A DNA stretch of 64,000 nucleotides from assembly GCF_038039215.1 (NCBI RefSeq), contig NZ_JBBPCL010000001.1, positions 6,138,001 to 6,202,000 of the forward strand, read 5' to 3'. The notes under the pieces are model-generated. The model was not told the DNA's origin. It was given only the letters and a program-made list of their open reading frames with translations, and ran no database searches. Made by a program: the position numbers and the translations under genes. Origin of the DNA: Pseudonocardia sp. T1-2H (GTDB lineage: Bacteria; Actinomycetota; Actinomycetes; Mycobacteriales; Pseudonocardiaceae). Below are positions 7,960 through 15,044 of the stretch, one piece after another; within the stretch, counting starts at the first letter, position 1, and each line of letters opens with the position of its first letter.

Positions 7960-9327
7960 ATGACCACCGGCACCTCACCGCGCTACCTGACCGGGCACCT
8001 CGCCCCCGTCCCGGACGAGATCGAGGCCCGGGACCTGGCCGTCACCGGCATCCTGCCGCCCGAGCTGACCGGCCGGTACTTCCGCAACGGCCCCAACCCG
8101 CTGCCCGGCCAGGACCCGGGCCACTGGTTCATGGGCGCCGGGATGCTGCACGGCATCCGGCTCCGGGACGGCCGGGCCGAGTGGTACCGCAACCGCTGGA
8201 CGCGGACGAGGGCCCTGCAGGGGCAGCCCTTCATCCGACCGGACGGCACGTTCGACCGGACGGCCGTCGTCGCCAACACCCACGTCGTCGAGCACGGCGG
8301 GAAGATCATGGCGCTGGTCGAGAACGGCTTCCCGTACGTCGTGACGCCGGAGCTCGACACGGTCGGTCCGGACGACTTCGGGGGCCGGCTCACCACCGCG
8401 ATGACCGCCCACCCCAAGACCGACCCGGCCACCGGTGAGCTGCACTTCTTCGGCTACGGCTTCGCCCCGCCGTTGCTCACCTACTACCGGCTCGACGCCG
8501 CCGGGACGCTCGTCGAGAGCGCCGCGATCGACGTGCCCGGGCCGACGATGATGCACGACTTCGCGATCACCGAACACCACGCGGTGTTCATGGACCTGCC
8601 GATGACGTTCCAGTTCCGGCAGGGGATGCCCTACGCCTGGGACGAGTCCTACGGCGCCCGCCTCGGCGTCATGCCGCTGGACCGGCCGGGCGAGGTCCGC
8701 TGGTTCGCGATCGACCCCTGCTACGTCTTCCACGTCGGCAACGCGCACGAGGACGCGGCCGGACGGATCGTCCTGGACGCCGCGCGGTACGCCCCCGCGG
8801 ACGTCGCCGCCATGTGGGACGCCCTCGGCCCGAACCCGGCTGGTCATGCCTCCGCCGCCGCGTCGACCGGCCTCGCCCGGCTGCACCGCTGGACCCTGGA
8901 CCCGGCCACCGGCGCCGTCACCGAGAGCGCGCTGGCCGAGCGCGGGCTCGAGTTCCCCACCCTCGACGACGAGCGGGTGGGCCGCCCGAGCCGCTACCTG
9001 TACGCGGTCGCGGACCCCGGACACGCGGCCGGCGGGAGCGCGATCCTGCGCTACGACGGCGAGCGGGGCAGCACGTCCGCGCACTCGCTGGGCCCGGACG
9101 TCGTCGCCGGGGAGGCGGTGTTCGTACCGGCCGCCGGCATCGATCGCGGTGAGGACGAGGGCTGGCTGCTCTCGGTCATCACCACCCGGGACGGGAAGGC
9201 GTCCGAGCTGCTCGTGCTCGACGCGTCGGACGTCTCGGCCGCGCCGGTCGCGACCGTCACGCTCCCGCGCGGCGTGCCCGCGGGCTTCCACGGATCCTGG
9301 ATCGCCGACGCGCGGGAGGAGTCGTGA
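7960..9327 (+). CDS. Carotenoid cleavage oxygenase family protein
   Basis: The 455-residue protein is a member of the iron-dependent carotenoid/stilbene oxygenase family, which split double bonds in carotenoids, apocarotenoids, stilbenes or lignin-derived phenylpropanoids. The N-terminal GRYFRNGPNPL and the four spaced histidines that bind Fe(II) are visible: H151 (TAHPKT), H199 (MMHDF), H258 (YVFHVGN) and H444 (GFHGSW). The ATG at 7960 has a strong GAGGAGGA site. Expression is probably controlled by the adjacent PadR regulator. PadR proteins often respond to phenolic acids, so a stilbene or phenylpropanoid substrate is as likely as a carotenoid. A membrane protein gene follows with a 4-bp overlap. 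Confidence 0.88.
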   Translation: MTTGTSPRYLTGHLAPVPDEIEARDLAVTGILPPELTGRYFRNGPNPLPGQDPGHWFMGAGMLHGIRLRDGRAEWYRNRWTRTRALQGQPFIRPDGTFDRTAVVANTHVVEHGGKIMALVENGFPYVVTPELDTVGPDDFGGRLTTAMTAHPKTDPATGELHFFGYGFAPPLLTYYRLDAAGTLVESAAIDVPGPTMMHDFAITEHHAVFMDLPMTFQFRQGMPYAWDESYGARLGVMPLDRPGEVRWFAIDPCYVFHVGNAHEDAAGRIVLDAARYAPADVAAMWDALGPNPAGHASAAASTGLARLHRWTLDPATGAVTESALAERGLEFPTLDDERVGRPSRYLYAVADPGHAAGGSAILRYDGERGSTSAHSLGPDVVAGEAVFVPAAGIDRGEDEGWLLSVITTRDGKASELLVLDASDVSAAPVATVTLPRGVPAGFHGSWIADAREES

Positions 9328-10013
9328 TCGCCATGACCGACGAGCAGACCCGGTCGCGGCCCGCCGGCGCCGGTCCGCTGGGCATCGTCCGCGGGCTGGC
9401 CTGGGACGTCGGGCTGCCCGCCGGGGCGTACTACGCGCTGCACCTGCTGGGCGCGTCGGACTGGGTGGCCCTCCTGGCTGCCACCGGGGTCGCCGGGTTG
9501 CGCCTGGTCTGGACGGCGCTGCGGGACCGTGCGCTCAACGCGTTCGCGCTGGTGATGTTGATCGTCTACGGCATCGGGTTGGTCCTGGCTTTCGCCACGG
9601 GAGATCCCCGCCTGCTGCTGCTCCGCAGCTCGATCACGACCGCCGCGGTCGGGGTCGCGTTCCTGGTCAGCGCCGCACTCGGCAGGCGGCCGCTGACCCT
9701 CGCGGCGCAGCAGAGCTTCTCCCCGGGGTCCGCGGCGGAGCTCGCCGAGGGGTACCGGACGCAGCCGCTGGCTCGGCACGGCCACCGGGTGAGCTCGACG
9801 GTCTGGGGCGCGGGCCTGGTCACCGAGTCCGTGCTCCGGATCCCGATCGTGTTCCTGCTGCCCGTCGACGTCGCGGTGGGGCTGTCCGAGGGCCTGCTAG
9901 TCGTGACGTTCGCGCTGCTGATCCTCTGGAACGGCTGGTACGTCCGGCGGCTCACGCGGTCCGGACGGGCTCCGGCTCGCGGACCACGAACAACGGCAGG
10001 AAGAGCTGGGTGA
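9324..10013 (+). CDS. VC0807-like integral membrane protein
   Basis: The 229-residue protein has about six hydrophobic spans and the overall look of the uncharacterised VC0807 family: early WDVGLPAGAYYALHLLG, then a pair of central spans, and an amphipathic region with SSTVWGAGLVTESVLR. No biochemical role is established. The GTG start overlaps the oxygenase stop (GTGA, 9324-9327), so it is in the same operon and under the same PadR control. An internal ATG at 9333 could also serve. Its 3' end overlaps the convergent membrane-protein gene by 62 bp. Confidence 0.6.
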   Translation: MIAMTDEQTRSRPAGAGPLGIVRGLAWDVGLPAGAYYALHLLGASDWVALLAATGVAGLRLVWTALRDRALNAFALVMLIVYGIGLVLAFATGDPRLLLLRSSITTAAVGVAFLVSAALGRRPLTLAAQQSFSPGSAAELAEGYRTQPLARHGHRVSSTVWGAGLVTESVLRIPIVFLLPVDVAVGLSEGLLVVTFALLILWNGWYVRRLTRSGRAPARGPRTTAGRAG

Positions 10014-10590
10014 GCGGCCCGATCGCCAGCGCGTAGAGCACGGTGCCGACGCCGACGGTCCCGCCCAGCAGCCAGCCCGTCCCGAGCACGACGATCTCGA
10101 TGGCCGTCCGCACCAGCCGGATCGACCGGCCGGTGCGGGCGGCGAACCCCGTCATCAGGCCGTCGCGGGGGCCCGGGCCGAGCCGGGCGCCGACGTACGC
10201 GGCGGAGGCGACGCCGTTGAGCACGATCCCGCCGGCCATCATCGCGACCCGCGGGACCAGGCCGGTCGGCGCGGGGAGCAGGGCCAGCGCGGCGTCGACG
10301 GCGAACGCGATCACCACGACGTTGGCCACCGTCCCGATCCCCGGGCGCTGCCGCAGCGGGATCCACAGCAGCAGCACGACGACGCCGGTCACCGCGGTGA
10401 TCGCACCGAAGCTGATCGGGAGCCGCGTCGCGAGCCCCTGGTGCAGGACGTCCCACGGGTTGAGGCCGAGGCCGCCGCGGATCTGCATCGCCATCGAGGT
10501 CCCGTAGAGCGCGAGGCCCGCGAAGAGCTGGGACAGGCGGCGGAGCGGGGCGTGCGCGACGGGCAGGGGGCGGAGGTCGGGGGCGGCCAT
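9952..10590 (-). CDS. YczE/YyaS/YitT-type integral membrane protein
   Basis: The 212-residue protein has five or six membrane segments and the conserved pattern GLALYGTSMAMQIRGGLG, LNPWDVLHQGLA and LGPGPRDGLMTG of the YczE family. These proteins are widespread and mostly uncharacterised; one Bacillus member influences surfactin production. The ATG at 10590 is chosen because the residues upstream in the open frame are not family-like and fall in the riboswitch leader of folD. It is divergent from folD. The 62-bp convergent overlap with the preceding gene is unusual but both C-termini look genuine. Confidence 0.7.
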   Translation of the reverse strand: MAAPDLRPLPVAHAPLRRLSQLFAGLALYGTSMAMQIRGGLGLNPWDVLHQGLATRLPISFGAITAVTGVVVLLLWIPLRQRPGIGTVANVVVIAFAVDAALALLPAPTGLVPRVAMMAGGIVLNGVASAAYVGARLGPGPRDGLMTGFAARTGRSIRLVRTAIEIVVLGTGWLLGGTVGVGTVLYALAIGPLTQLFLPLFVVREPEPVRTA

Positions 10591-10654
10591 GATGTCGATC
10601 GTCCGCCCGATCCGGGCGGATACCGATGGCCAATCGGGGAGACGTGGCATCCTG

Positions 10655-10745
10655 GGGGCGAGCGCGACTGGCGGCAGGACAGAGGATGGCATCGACCATC
10701 GGGGAGCCGAGAAGTCCGTGGGGGTCGACCGCCTGGGCACCCACG
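10655..10745 (+). promoter_or_regulatory. ZTP/ZMP riboswitch (pfl motif) in the folD leader
   Basis: The leader carries the conserved parts of the pfl RNA in order: GCGCGACTGGCG at 10662-10673, a P2-like hairpin GATGG/CCATC (10685-10689 with 10696-10700) leading into CGGGGAGC (10700-10707), a variable linker, and the hallmark CCGCCTGGGC at 10729-10738. This aptamer senses ZTP/ZMP, which accumulate when 10-formyl-tetrahydrofolate is short, and switches on folate one-carbon genes. Placement 16-24 bases before the start of folD, a classic pfl-controlled gene, supports the call. The nearby GGGAG just before the ATG suggests control of translation. Confidence 0.88.
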
Positions 10746-10761
10746 ATCATCGGGAGTCCGC

Positions 10762-11619
10762 ATGACCGCACGTCTGTTGCCCGGTAAGCCCGTCGCCGAG
10801 AGGGTCCTGGCGGACGTCACCGCCCGCGCCTCCGCCCTGCGTGAGCAGGGGGTCACGCCCAGCCTGGCCACGATCCTCGTCGGCGACGACGACGCGAGCG
10901 CCGGTTACATCCGGATCAAGCAGAAGCAGGCCGCCGAGCTCGGCATCGACTCGCCGCACACCCACCTCCCCGCCGATGCCACCCAGGAGGACCTGGTCCG
11001 GGCGATCACCGGGTACAACCAGGACCCGTCCGTGCACGGGCTGCTGATCCAGTACCCGGTGCCCGGCCACCTGGACTACGACGCCGCGCTGTCCGTGATG
11101 GACCCGGACAAGGACGTCGACGGCATGCACCCGACGAACATGGGCCGCCTCGCCGTCGGCCTGCCCGGCCCGCTGCCCTGCACCCCCGCGGGGATCGAGG
11201 AGCTGCTGGCCTTCCACGAGATCCCGGTGTCCGGCCGCGAGGTCGTCATCCTGGGCCGGGGCGCGACGCTCGGCCGCCCGCTCGCGATGCTGCTCACCCA
11301 GAAGCGCCCGACGGCGAACGCCGCGGTGACGGTGGTGCACACCGGCGTCCCCGACTGGGACCGCTACACCAGGCGCGCGGACATCCTCATCGCCGCCGCC
11401 GGCGTCCCGGGGATCATCCAGCCGGAACACGTGAAGCCGGGCGCGACCGTCGTCGGGGGCGGGGTGCGGTACTCCGGCAAGAAGCTGCTGCCGGACGTCG
11501 ACGAGTCCTGCGCCGAGGTCGCCGGCGCGATCACGCCGCGGGTCGGCGGCGTGGGGCCGACGACGGTCGCCATGCTCTTCCGGAACGTGATCGCGGCGGC
11601 GGAGAAGGCCTCCGCCTGA
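10762..11619 (+). CDS. folD: Bifunctional methylenetetrahydrofolate dehydrogenase / methenyltetrahydrofolate cyclohydrolase
   Basis: FolD interconverts 5,10-methylene-, 5,10-methenyl- and 10-formyl-tetrahydrofolate with NADP, feeding purine and formyl-methionine synthesis in the cytoplasm. The 285-residue length is normal. The catalytic tyrosine and lysine are in YIRIK (49-53), GLLIQYPVP and DKDVDGMHP line the folate site, and VILGRGATLGRP is the cofactor loop, with ATLG in place of the usual more conserved residues. The ATG at 10762 is preceded by GGGAG. The gene stands alone, with a ZTP riboswitch in front and a hairpin terminator behind. Confidence 0.95.
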   Translation: MTARLLPGKPVAERVLADVTARASALREQGVTPSLATILVGDDDASAGYIRIKQKQAAELGIDSPHTHLPADATQEDLVRAITGYNQDPSVHGLLIQYPVPGHLDYDAALSVMDPDKDVDGMHPTNMGRLAVGLPGPLPCTPAGIEELLAFHEIPVSGREVVILGRGATLGRPLAMLLTQKRPTANAAVTVVHTGVPDWDRYTRRADILIAAAGVPGIIQPEHVKPGATVVGGGVRYSGKKLLPDVDESCAEVAGAITPRVGGVGPTTVAMLFRNVIAAAEKASA

Positions 11620-11628
11620 CCTCACGAA

Positions 11629-11665
11629 CGGCACTCCCGTCCGGCCCCGTGGGGCGGGAGTGCCG
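11629..11665. terminator. Bidirectional hairpin between folD and a hydrolase gene
   Basis: A perfect 11-bp stem, CGGCACTCCCG with CGGGAGTGCCG (11629-11639 and 11655-11665), encloses a 15-nt loop between two convergent genes. Confidence 0.75.
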
Positions 11666-11677
11666 CTCGTCCGGGCT

Positions 11678-12583
11678 TCAGGCCCCGAGGTGCCGTACGA
11701 AGAAGTCCCGCGCCGGCGGGCTCGCGTGGTCGAAGCCGTCGACATAGGCGTCGAAGTGGCCGCCCGGCATGATCTTCAGCTCCTTCGGCTCGCGGGCGTG
11801 CTCGTACGCATCGATGGCGAGATGGGCCGGGGTGAGGTGGTCGCCCTGCGCGACGAGCATCAGCAGCGGGGTCGGGCTGATCCGGCCGATGTACGCGATC
11901 GGCTCGTACTCCCCGAGCATCTCGACGGTCCGCAGCGTGACCTCGTTGCGCCAGGACGGCGCGCGGAGCTTCCCGGTCTCGGTGAACCAGGTGTACGAGT
12001 CCGGGGTCGGCAGCGCGGACGGGGCGTTCGGGTCCTCGTCGACGACCGGCACCATCGCGGGCGGGTCCCCGGCGTAGCGGGCGGCGCGGTCGGCGTCGAA
12101 CATCTCGCGGAAGCCGGCCCGGAAGTCCGCGCGGACCAGCTCCCCGATGTTGGCCGAGCCGCTGACCAGCGGGACCTGCGACACGATGGCCTTGACCCGG
12201 CGGTCGATCGCGCCCACGACGAGCACGTGGCCGCCGGAGTAGCTCGAACCCCAGATGCCGATCCGGGTGCCGTCGACCTCGTCGAGGGTGGTCGCGTGGG
12301 TGATCGCGTGCCGGTAGTCCCGGACCTGCGCGACCGGGTCGATCTCCTGGCGCGGCTCGCCGTCACTGGCGCCGAAGTTGCGGTTGTCGAAGACCAGCGC
12401 GTTCAGCCCGGCCGCGGCGAAGACCTCGGCGAACGAGTCCAGGTACATCTCCTTGACGGCCGAGAACCCGTGCGCCATGACGACCGTCGGGGCCGGGCCG
12501 CTCGCCCCTTCCGCCCGGTAGAACCAGCCCCGCAGCGTCGTGCCCTCCGCGTCGAACTCGATGTCCCGTCGTGTCCCGGTCAT
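11678..12583 (-). CDS. Alpha/beta hydrolase (FrsA/DUF1100-like serine hydrolase)
   Basis: The 301-residue protein is an alpha/beta hydrolase with oxyanion region MAHGFSAVKEMYLD, a DNRNFGASDGEPRQE turn, nucleophile serine in GSSYSG (about 112-117), an acid in AQGDHLTP and a histidine in MPGGHFDAY. Similar proteins, named after dienelactone-hydrolase or FrsA-like families, hydrolyse esters or short acyl groups, but the substrate is open. GAGGAGG sits before the ATG. The gene lies 31 bp downstream of an AraC-type regulator on the same strand and is likely co-transcribed with and controlled by it. Confidence 0.8.
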   Translation of the reverse strand: MTGTRRDIEFDAEGTTLRGWFYRAEGASGPAPTVVMAHGFSAVKEMYLDSFAEVFAAAGLNALVFDNRNFGASDGEPRQEIDPVAQVRDYRHAITHATTLDEVDGTRIGIWGSSYSGGHVLVVGAIDRRVKAIVSQVPLVSGSANIGELVRADFRAGFREMFDADRAARYAGDPPAMVPVVDEDPNAPSALPTPDSYTWFTETGKLRAPSWRNEVTLRTVEMLGEYEPIAYIGRISPTPLLMLVAQGDHLTPAHLAIDAYEHAREPKELKIMPGGHFDAYVDGFDHASPPARDFFVRHLGA

Positions 12584-12614
12584 CCCGGCCTCCTCACGTC
12601 GTGGGACCCGAGTC

Positions 12615-13616
12615 TCAGCCGGTGGTCGCCTCGGCGGCTTGAACGGCCGCGCCACCTTCCGGCCGGTGCGCGCCAGACCGCGGGGCACCGGCGCGGTAGT
12701 CGCTGGGCGAGCAGCCGTAGACGGCCCGGAACGCCCGGCTGAAGTGGCTGCCGTCGGCGAAGCCCCAGCGGTGGGCGATCGACGTGATCGGAGCGGCCCG
12801 GTCGACCAGCTCCTCCCGGGCCCGCGCGAGCCGGCGGACGCGGACGACCTCTCCGACGGTGTGCCCGGTCGCGCTGAACGTGCGGTTGACGGTCCGCACG
12901 GACACCCCGTGGGCGCGCGCGACCGCCGCCGGGGTGACGTCGTGGCCGAGCAGGTGCCGGTCGATCCACCGCTCCATCGACGCCCGGAGCGCCGGAGCGG
13001 CCGGCCGGCCCTCCACCACGCCCGAGTCCGCCCGCGCCGCCCCGACCAGCAGTTCCAGGGTCGCGTTGCGGGCCGCGGCGACGGCGGACGGGCCGAGCGT
13101 GGGCAGCGCCTCCCGCAGCGTGTCGAGGTAGCCGCGCAGGAGCCGGACGGCGGGGGCGCCGCCGTCGAGCACGGTTCCGGTGCCCAGCCACGCGCGCCCG
13201 CCCACCTCCTCGAGCGCCGCGCGCGGCACGAGCAGGCTCCGCTTGCCGAGCGGTTCGTGGACGGCGAACGATGCCGCGACGGTGCTGTCCCAGAGCACGG
13301 CGTCACCCGGCCGCAGCTCCAGCCGGACCCCGCCCTGCTCGACGCTCTCCCGGCCGGCCAGCGTCATCAGCACGACGACGAACTCGCCGTCCGTCGCGGC
13401 GATCTCGCGGCGCCGGCGCACCCCGGAACACGGGCCGCACGCGCAGTCCACGAGGGCCAGGTCGTCGATCCACCACCGGCGGGCCCAGGCCGTGAACGGA
13501 CGGTCCGGGTCCGGCGGCAGCCGCGCCTGCCAGGGCAGATGGGTCGCCGAGAGCAGCGACGCCCAGCCGTCGGGCCCCTCGGCAGGACCCGACGTCCAGT
13601 ACTCGGCAGCCGTCAC
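12615..13616 (-). CDS. AraC-family regulator with AraC-binding-like N-terminal domain
   Basis: The 333-residue protein joins an N-terminal sensor of the FeaR/NagR-like type (WARRWWIDDLALVDCACGPCSGVRRR, then a cupin-like stretch LRPGDAVLWDS) to a C-terminal double helix-turn-helix (about 225-325) with the AraC signature GFADGSHFSRAFRAVYGCSPSDYR. Regulators of this kind usually activate catabolic genes when an aromatic or amine inducer binds. It starts at GTG with AGGGGTG at a good distance. Its neighbour downstream is a hydrolase, and formaldehyde dehydrogenase lies upstream on the same strand, so it could control either. Confidence 0.85.
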   Translation of the reverse strand: MTAAEYWTSGPAEGPDGWASLLSATHLPWQARLPPDPDRPFTAWARRWWIDDLALVDCACGPCSGVRRRREIAATDGEFVVVLMTLAGRESVEQGGVRLELRPGDAVLWDSTVAASFAVHEPLGKRSLLVPRAALEEVGGRAWLGTGTVLDGGAPAVRLLRGYLDTLREALPTLGPSAVAAARNATLELLVGAARADSGVVEGRPAAPALRASMERWIDRHLLGHDVTPAAVARAHGVSVRTVNRTFSATGHTVGEVVRVRRLARAREELVDRAAPITSIAHRWGFADGSHFSRAFRAVYGCSPSDYRAGAPRSGAHRPEGGAAVQAAEATTG

Positions 13617-13709
13617 GGCACACCCCTGTCGTCCGACACCGGCGGCGAACAGGCTCGACGGTAGCGAGGGGCCGGGTGTTCCGCGACGGTTCGCGGGAGG
13701 TCCTCCGGG

Positions 13710-14927
13710 TCAGGCGGCGGACCCGGTGGCCCCGTGCGGGTCGATCACGTACTTGCGCGCCGCGCCCCGGTCGAACTCCTGGTATCCGCGAGGCGCGTCG
13801 TCGAGGCCGATCACGGTGGCGTTCACCGCGTCCGCGATGTGCGCCTTGTCGTGCAGGATCGCCATCATCAGGTTGCGGTTGTAGCGCAGCACGGGGCACT
13901 GGCCGGTGGTGAAGCTGTGGCTCTTGGCCCAGCCCAGGCCGAGCCGGACCTTCAGGGTGCCCTCCTGCGCGTCCGGGTCGCCGGCCCCCGGGTCCCCGGT
14001 CACGTAGAGGCCCGGGATACCGAGCTTCCCGGCCGCGCGGGTGACCGTCATGATGTCGTTGAGCACCGTGGCCGGCGCCTCGCCCGTGCCGCCGTGCCCG
14101 CTCGCCTCGAACCCGACGGCGTCGACCGCGCTGTCGACCTCGGGCACGCCGAGGACCTGCTCGACCTGGTCCGCGAGGGTGGCGTCCTGGGAGATGTCGA
14201 CGGTCTCGCAGCCGAACGAGCGGGCCTGTTCCAGGCGCTCCTTGTTGAGATCGCCGACGATCACGACGGCCGCGCCGAGCAGGTACGCGGAGTACGCGGC
14301 GGCGAGGCCGACGGGGCCCGCGCCCGCGACGTACACGGTGGAACCGGTCGTGACGCCCGCCGTCACCGCGCCGTGGTAGCCGGTCGGGAAGATGTCCGAC
14401 AGCATCGTCAGGTCGAGGATCTTCTCCATCGCCTTCTCGCGGTCGGGGATCTTGATCAGGTTGAAGTCGGCGAAGGGCACCATCACGAAGTCGGCCTGGC
14501 CGCCCTCCCAGCCGCCCATGTCGACGTAGCCGTACGCCGAGCCGGCGCGGGCGGGGTTCACGTTGAGGCAGACGCCGGTGTTCTGCTCGCGGCAGTTGCG
14601 GCAGCGCCCGCAGGCGATGTTGAACGGCACCGTGACGATGTCCCCGATGTCGAGGAACTGGACGTCGGCGCCCTTCTCGATGATCTCGCCCGTGATCTCG
14701 TGGCCGAGGGTCTGCCCGGGCGGGGCAGTGGTCCGGCCGCGGACCATGTGCTGGTCCGAGCCGCAGATGTTGGTGGTGACGTTTCGCAGGATCACCCCGT
14801 GCGGCGCTTCGCGGGTCATCCCCGTGGCCCGAGCGACGTCCTCGGGCACCTCCAGCTTCGGCATGTCGTGATCCTCGACGGTGACGACGCCCGGCTCCTT
14901 GTAGACCACAATCCTGTTTCCACCCAT
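13710..14927 (-). CDS. fdhA: Glutathione-independent formaldehyde dehydrogenase (zinc, MDR family)
   Basis: The 405-residue protein closely matches the Pseudomonas putida type of NAD-dependent formaldehyde dehydrogenase, which oxidises formaldehyde to formate without a thiol cofactor. Catalytic zinc ligands are in NICGSDQHMVRGR and GHEITGE, the structural zinc cysteines in CGRCRNCREQNTGVC, and the NAD site in AGAGPVGLAAA. The diagnostic long insertion with GYVDMGGWEGGQADFVMVP is present. It would detoxify formaldehyde released by demethylation reactions. Its promoter region is shared with the divergent ABC exporter. The start ATG is 14927. Confidence 0.9.
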   Translation of the reverse strand: MGGNRIVVYKEPGVVTVEDHDMPKLEVPEDVARATGMTREAPHGVILRNVTTNICGSDQHMVRGRTTAPPGQTLGHEITGEIIEKGADVQFLDIGDIVTVPFNIACGRCRNCREQNTGVCLNVNPARAGSAYGYVDMGGWEGGQADFVMVPFADFNLIKIPDREKAMEKILDLTMLSDIFPTGYHGAVTAGVTTGSTVYVAGAGPVGLAAAYSAYLLGAAVVIVGDLNKERLEQARSFGCETVDISQDATLADQVEQVLGVPEVDSAVDAVGFEASGHGGTGEAPATVLNDIMTVTRAAGKLGIPGLYVTGDPGAGDPDAQEGTLKVRLGLGWAKSHSFTTGQCPVLRYNRNLMMAILHDKAHIADAVNATVIGLDDAPRGYQEFDRGAARKYVIDPHGATGSAA

Positions 14928-15005
14928 GACCCCTGCCTACTCCGGTGTGGCGGTGCTCACAACCGCTGGATGATGGTCCATAAGGTCCCGGACGGGCCGC
15001 ACCCC

Positions 15006-15036
15006 TTGATCTGAAGTTCACTTCAGCTCCTACCGT
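15006..15036 (+). promoter_or_regulatory. Promoter with palindromic operator before the ABC exporter
   Basis: A perfect 16-bp palindrome, CTGAAGT-TC-ACTTCAG (15011-15026), fills the space between a TTGATC -35 (15006-15011) and a TACCGT -10 (15031-15036, spacer 19). Transcription would begin within a few bases of the ATG at 15045, so the mRNA is probably leaderless. The palindrome is well placed for a dimeric repressor, whose gene is not adjacent. Confidence 0.6.
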
Positions 15037-15044
15037 CCCGGACC

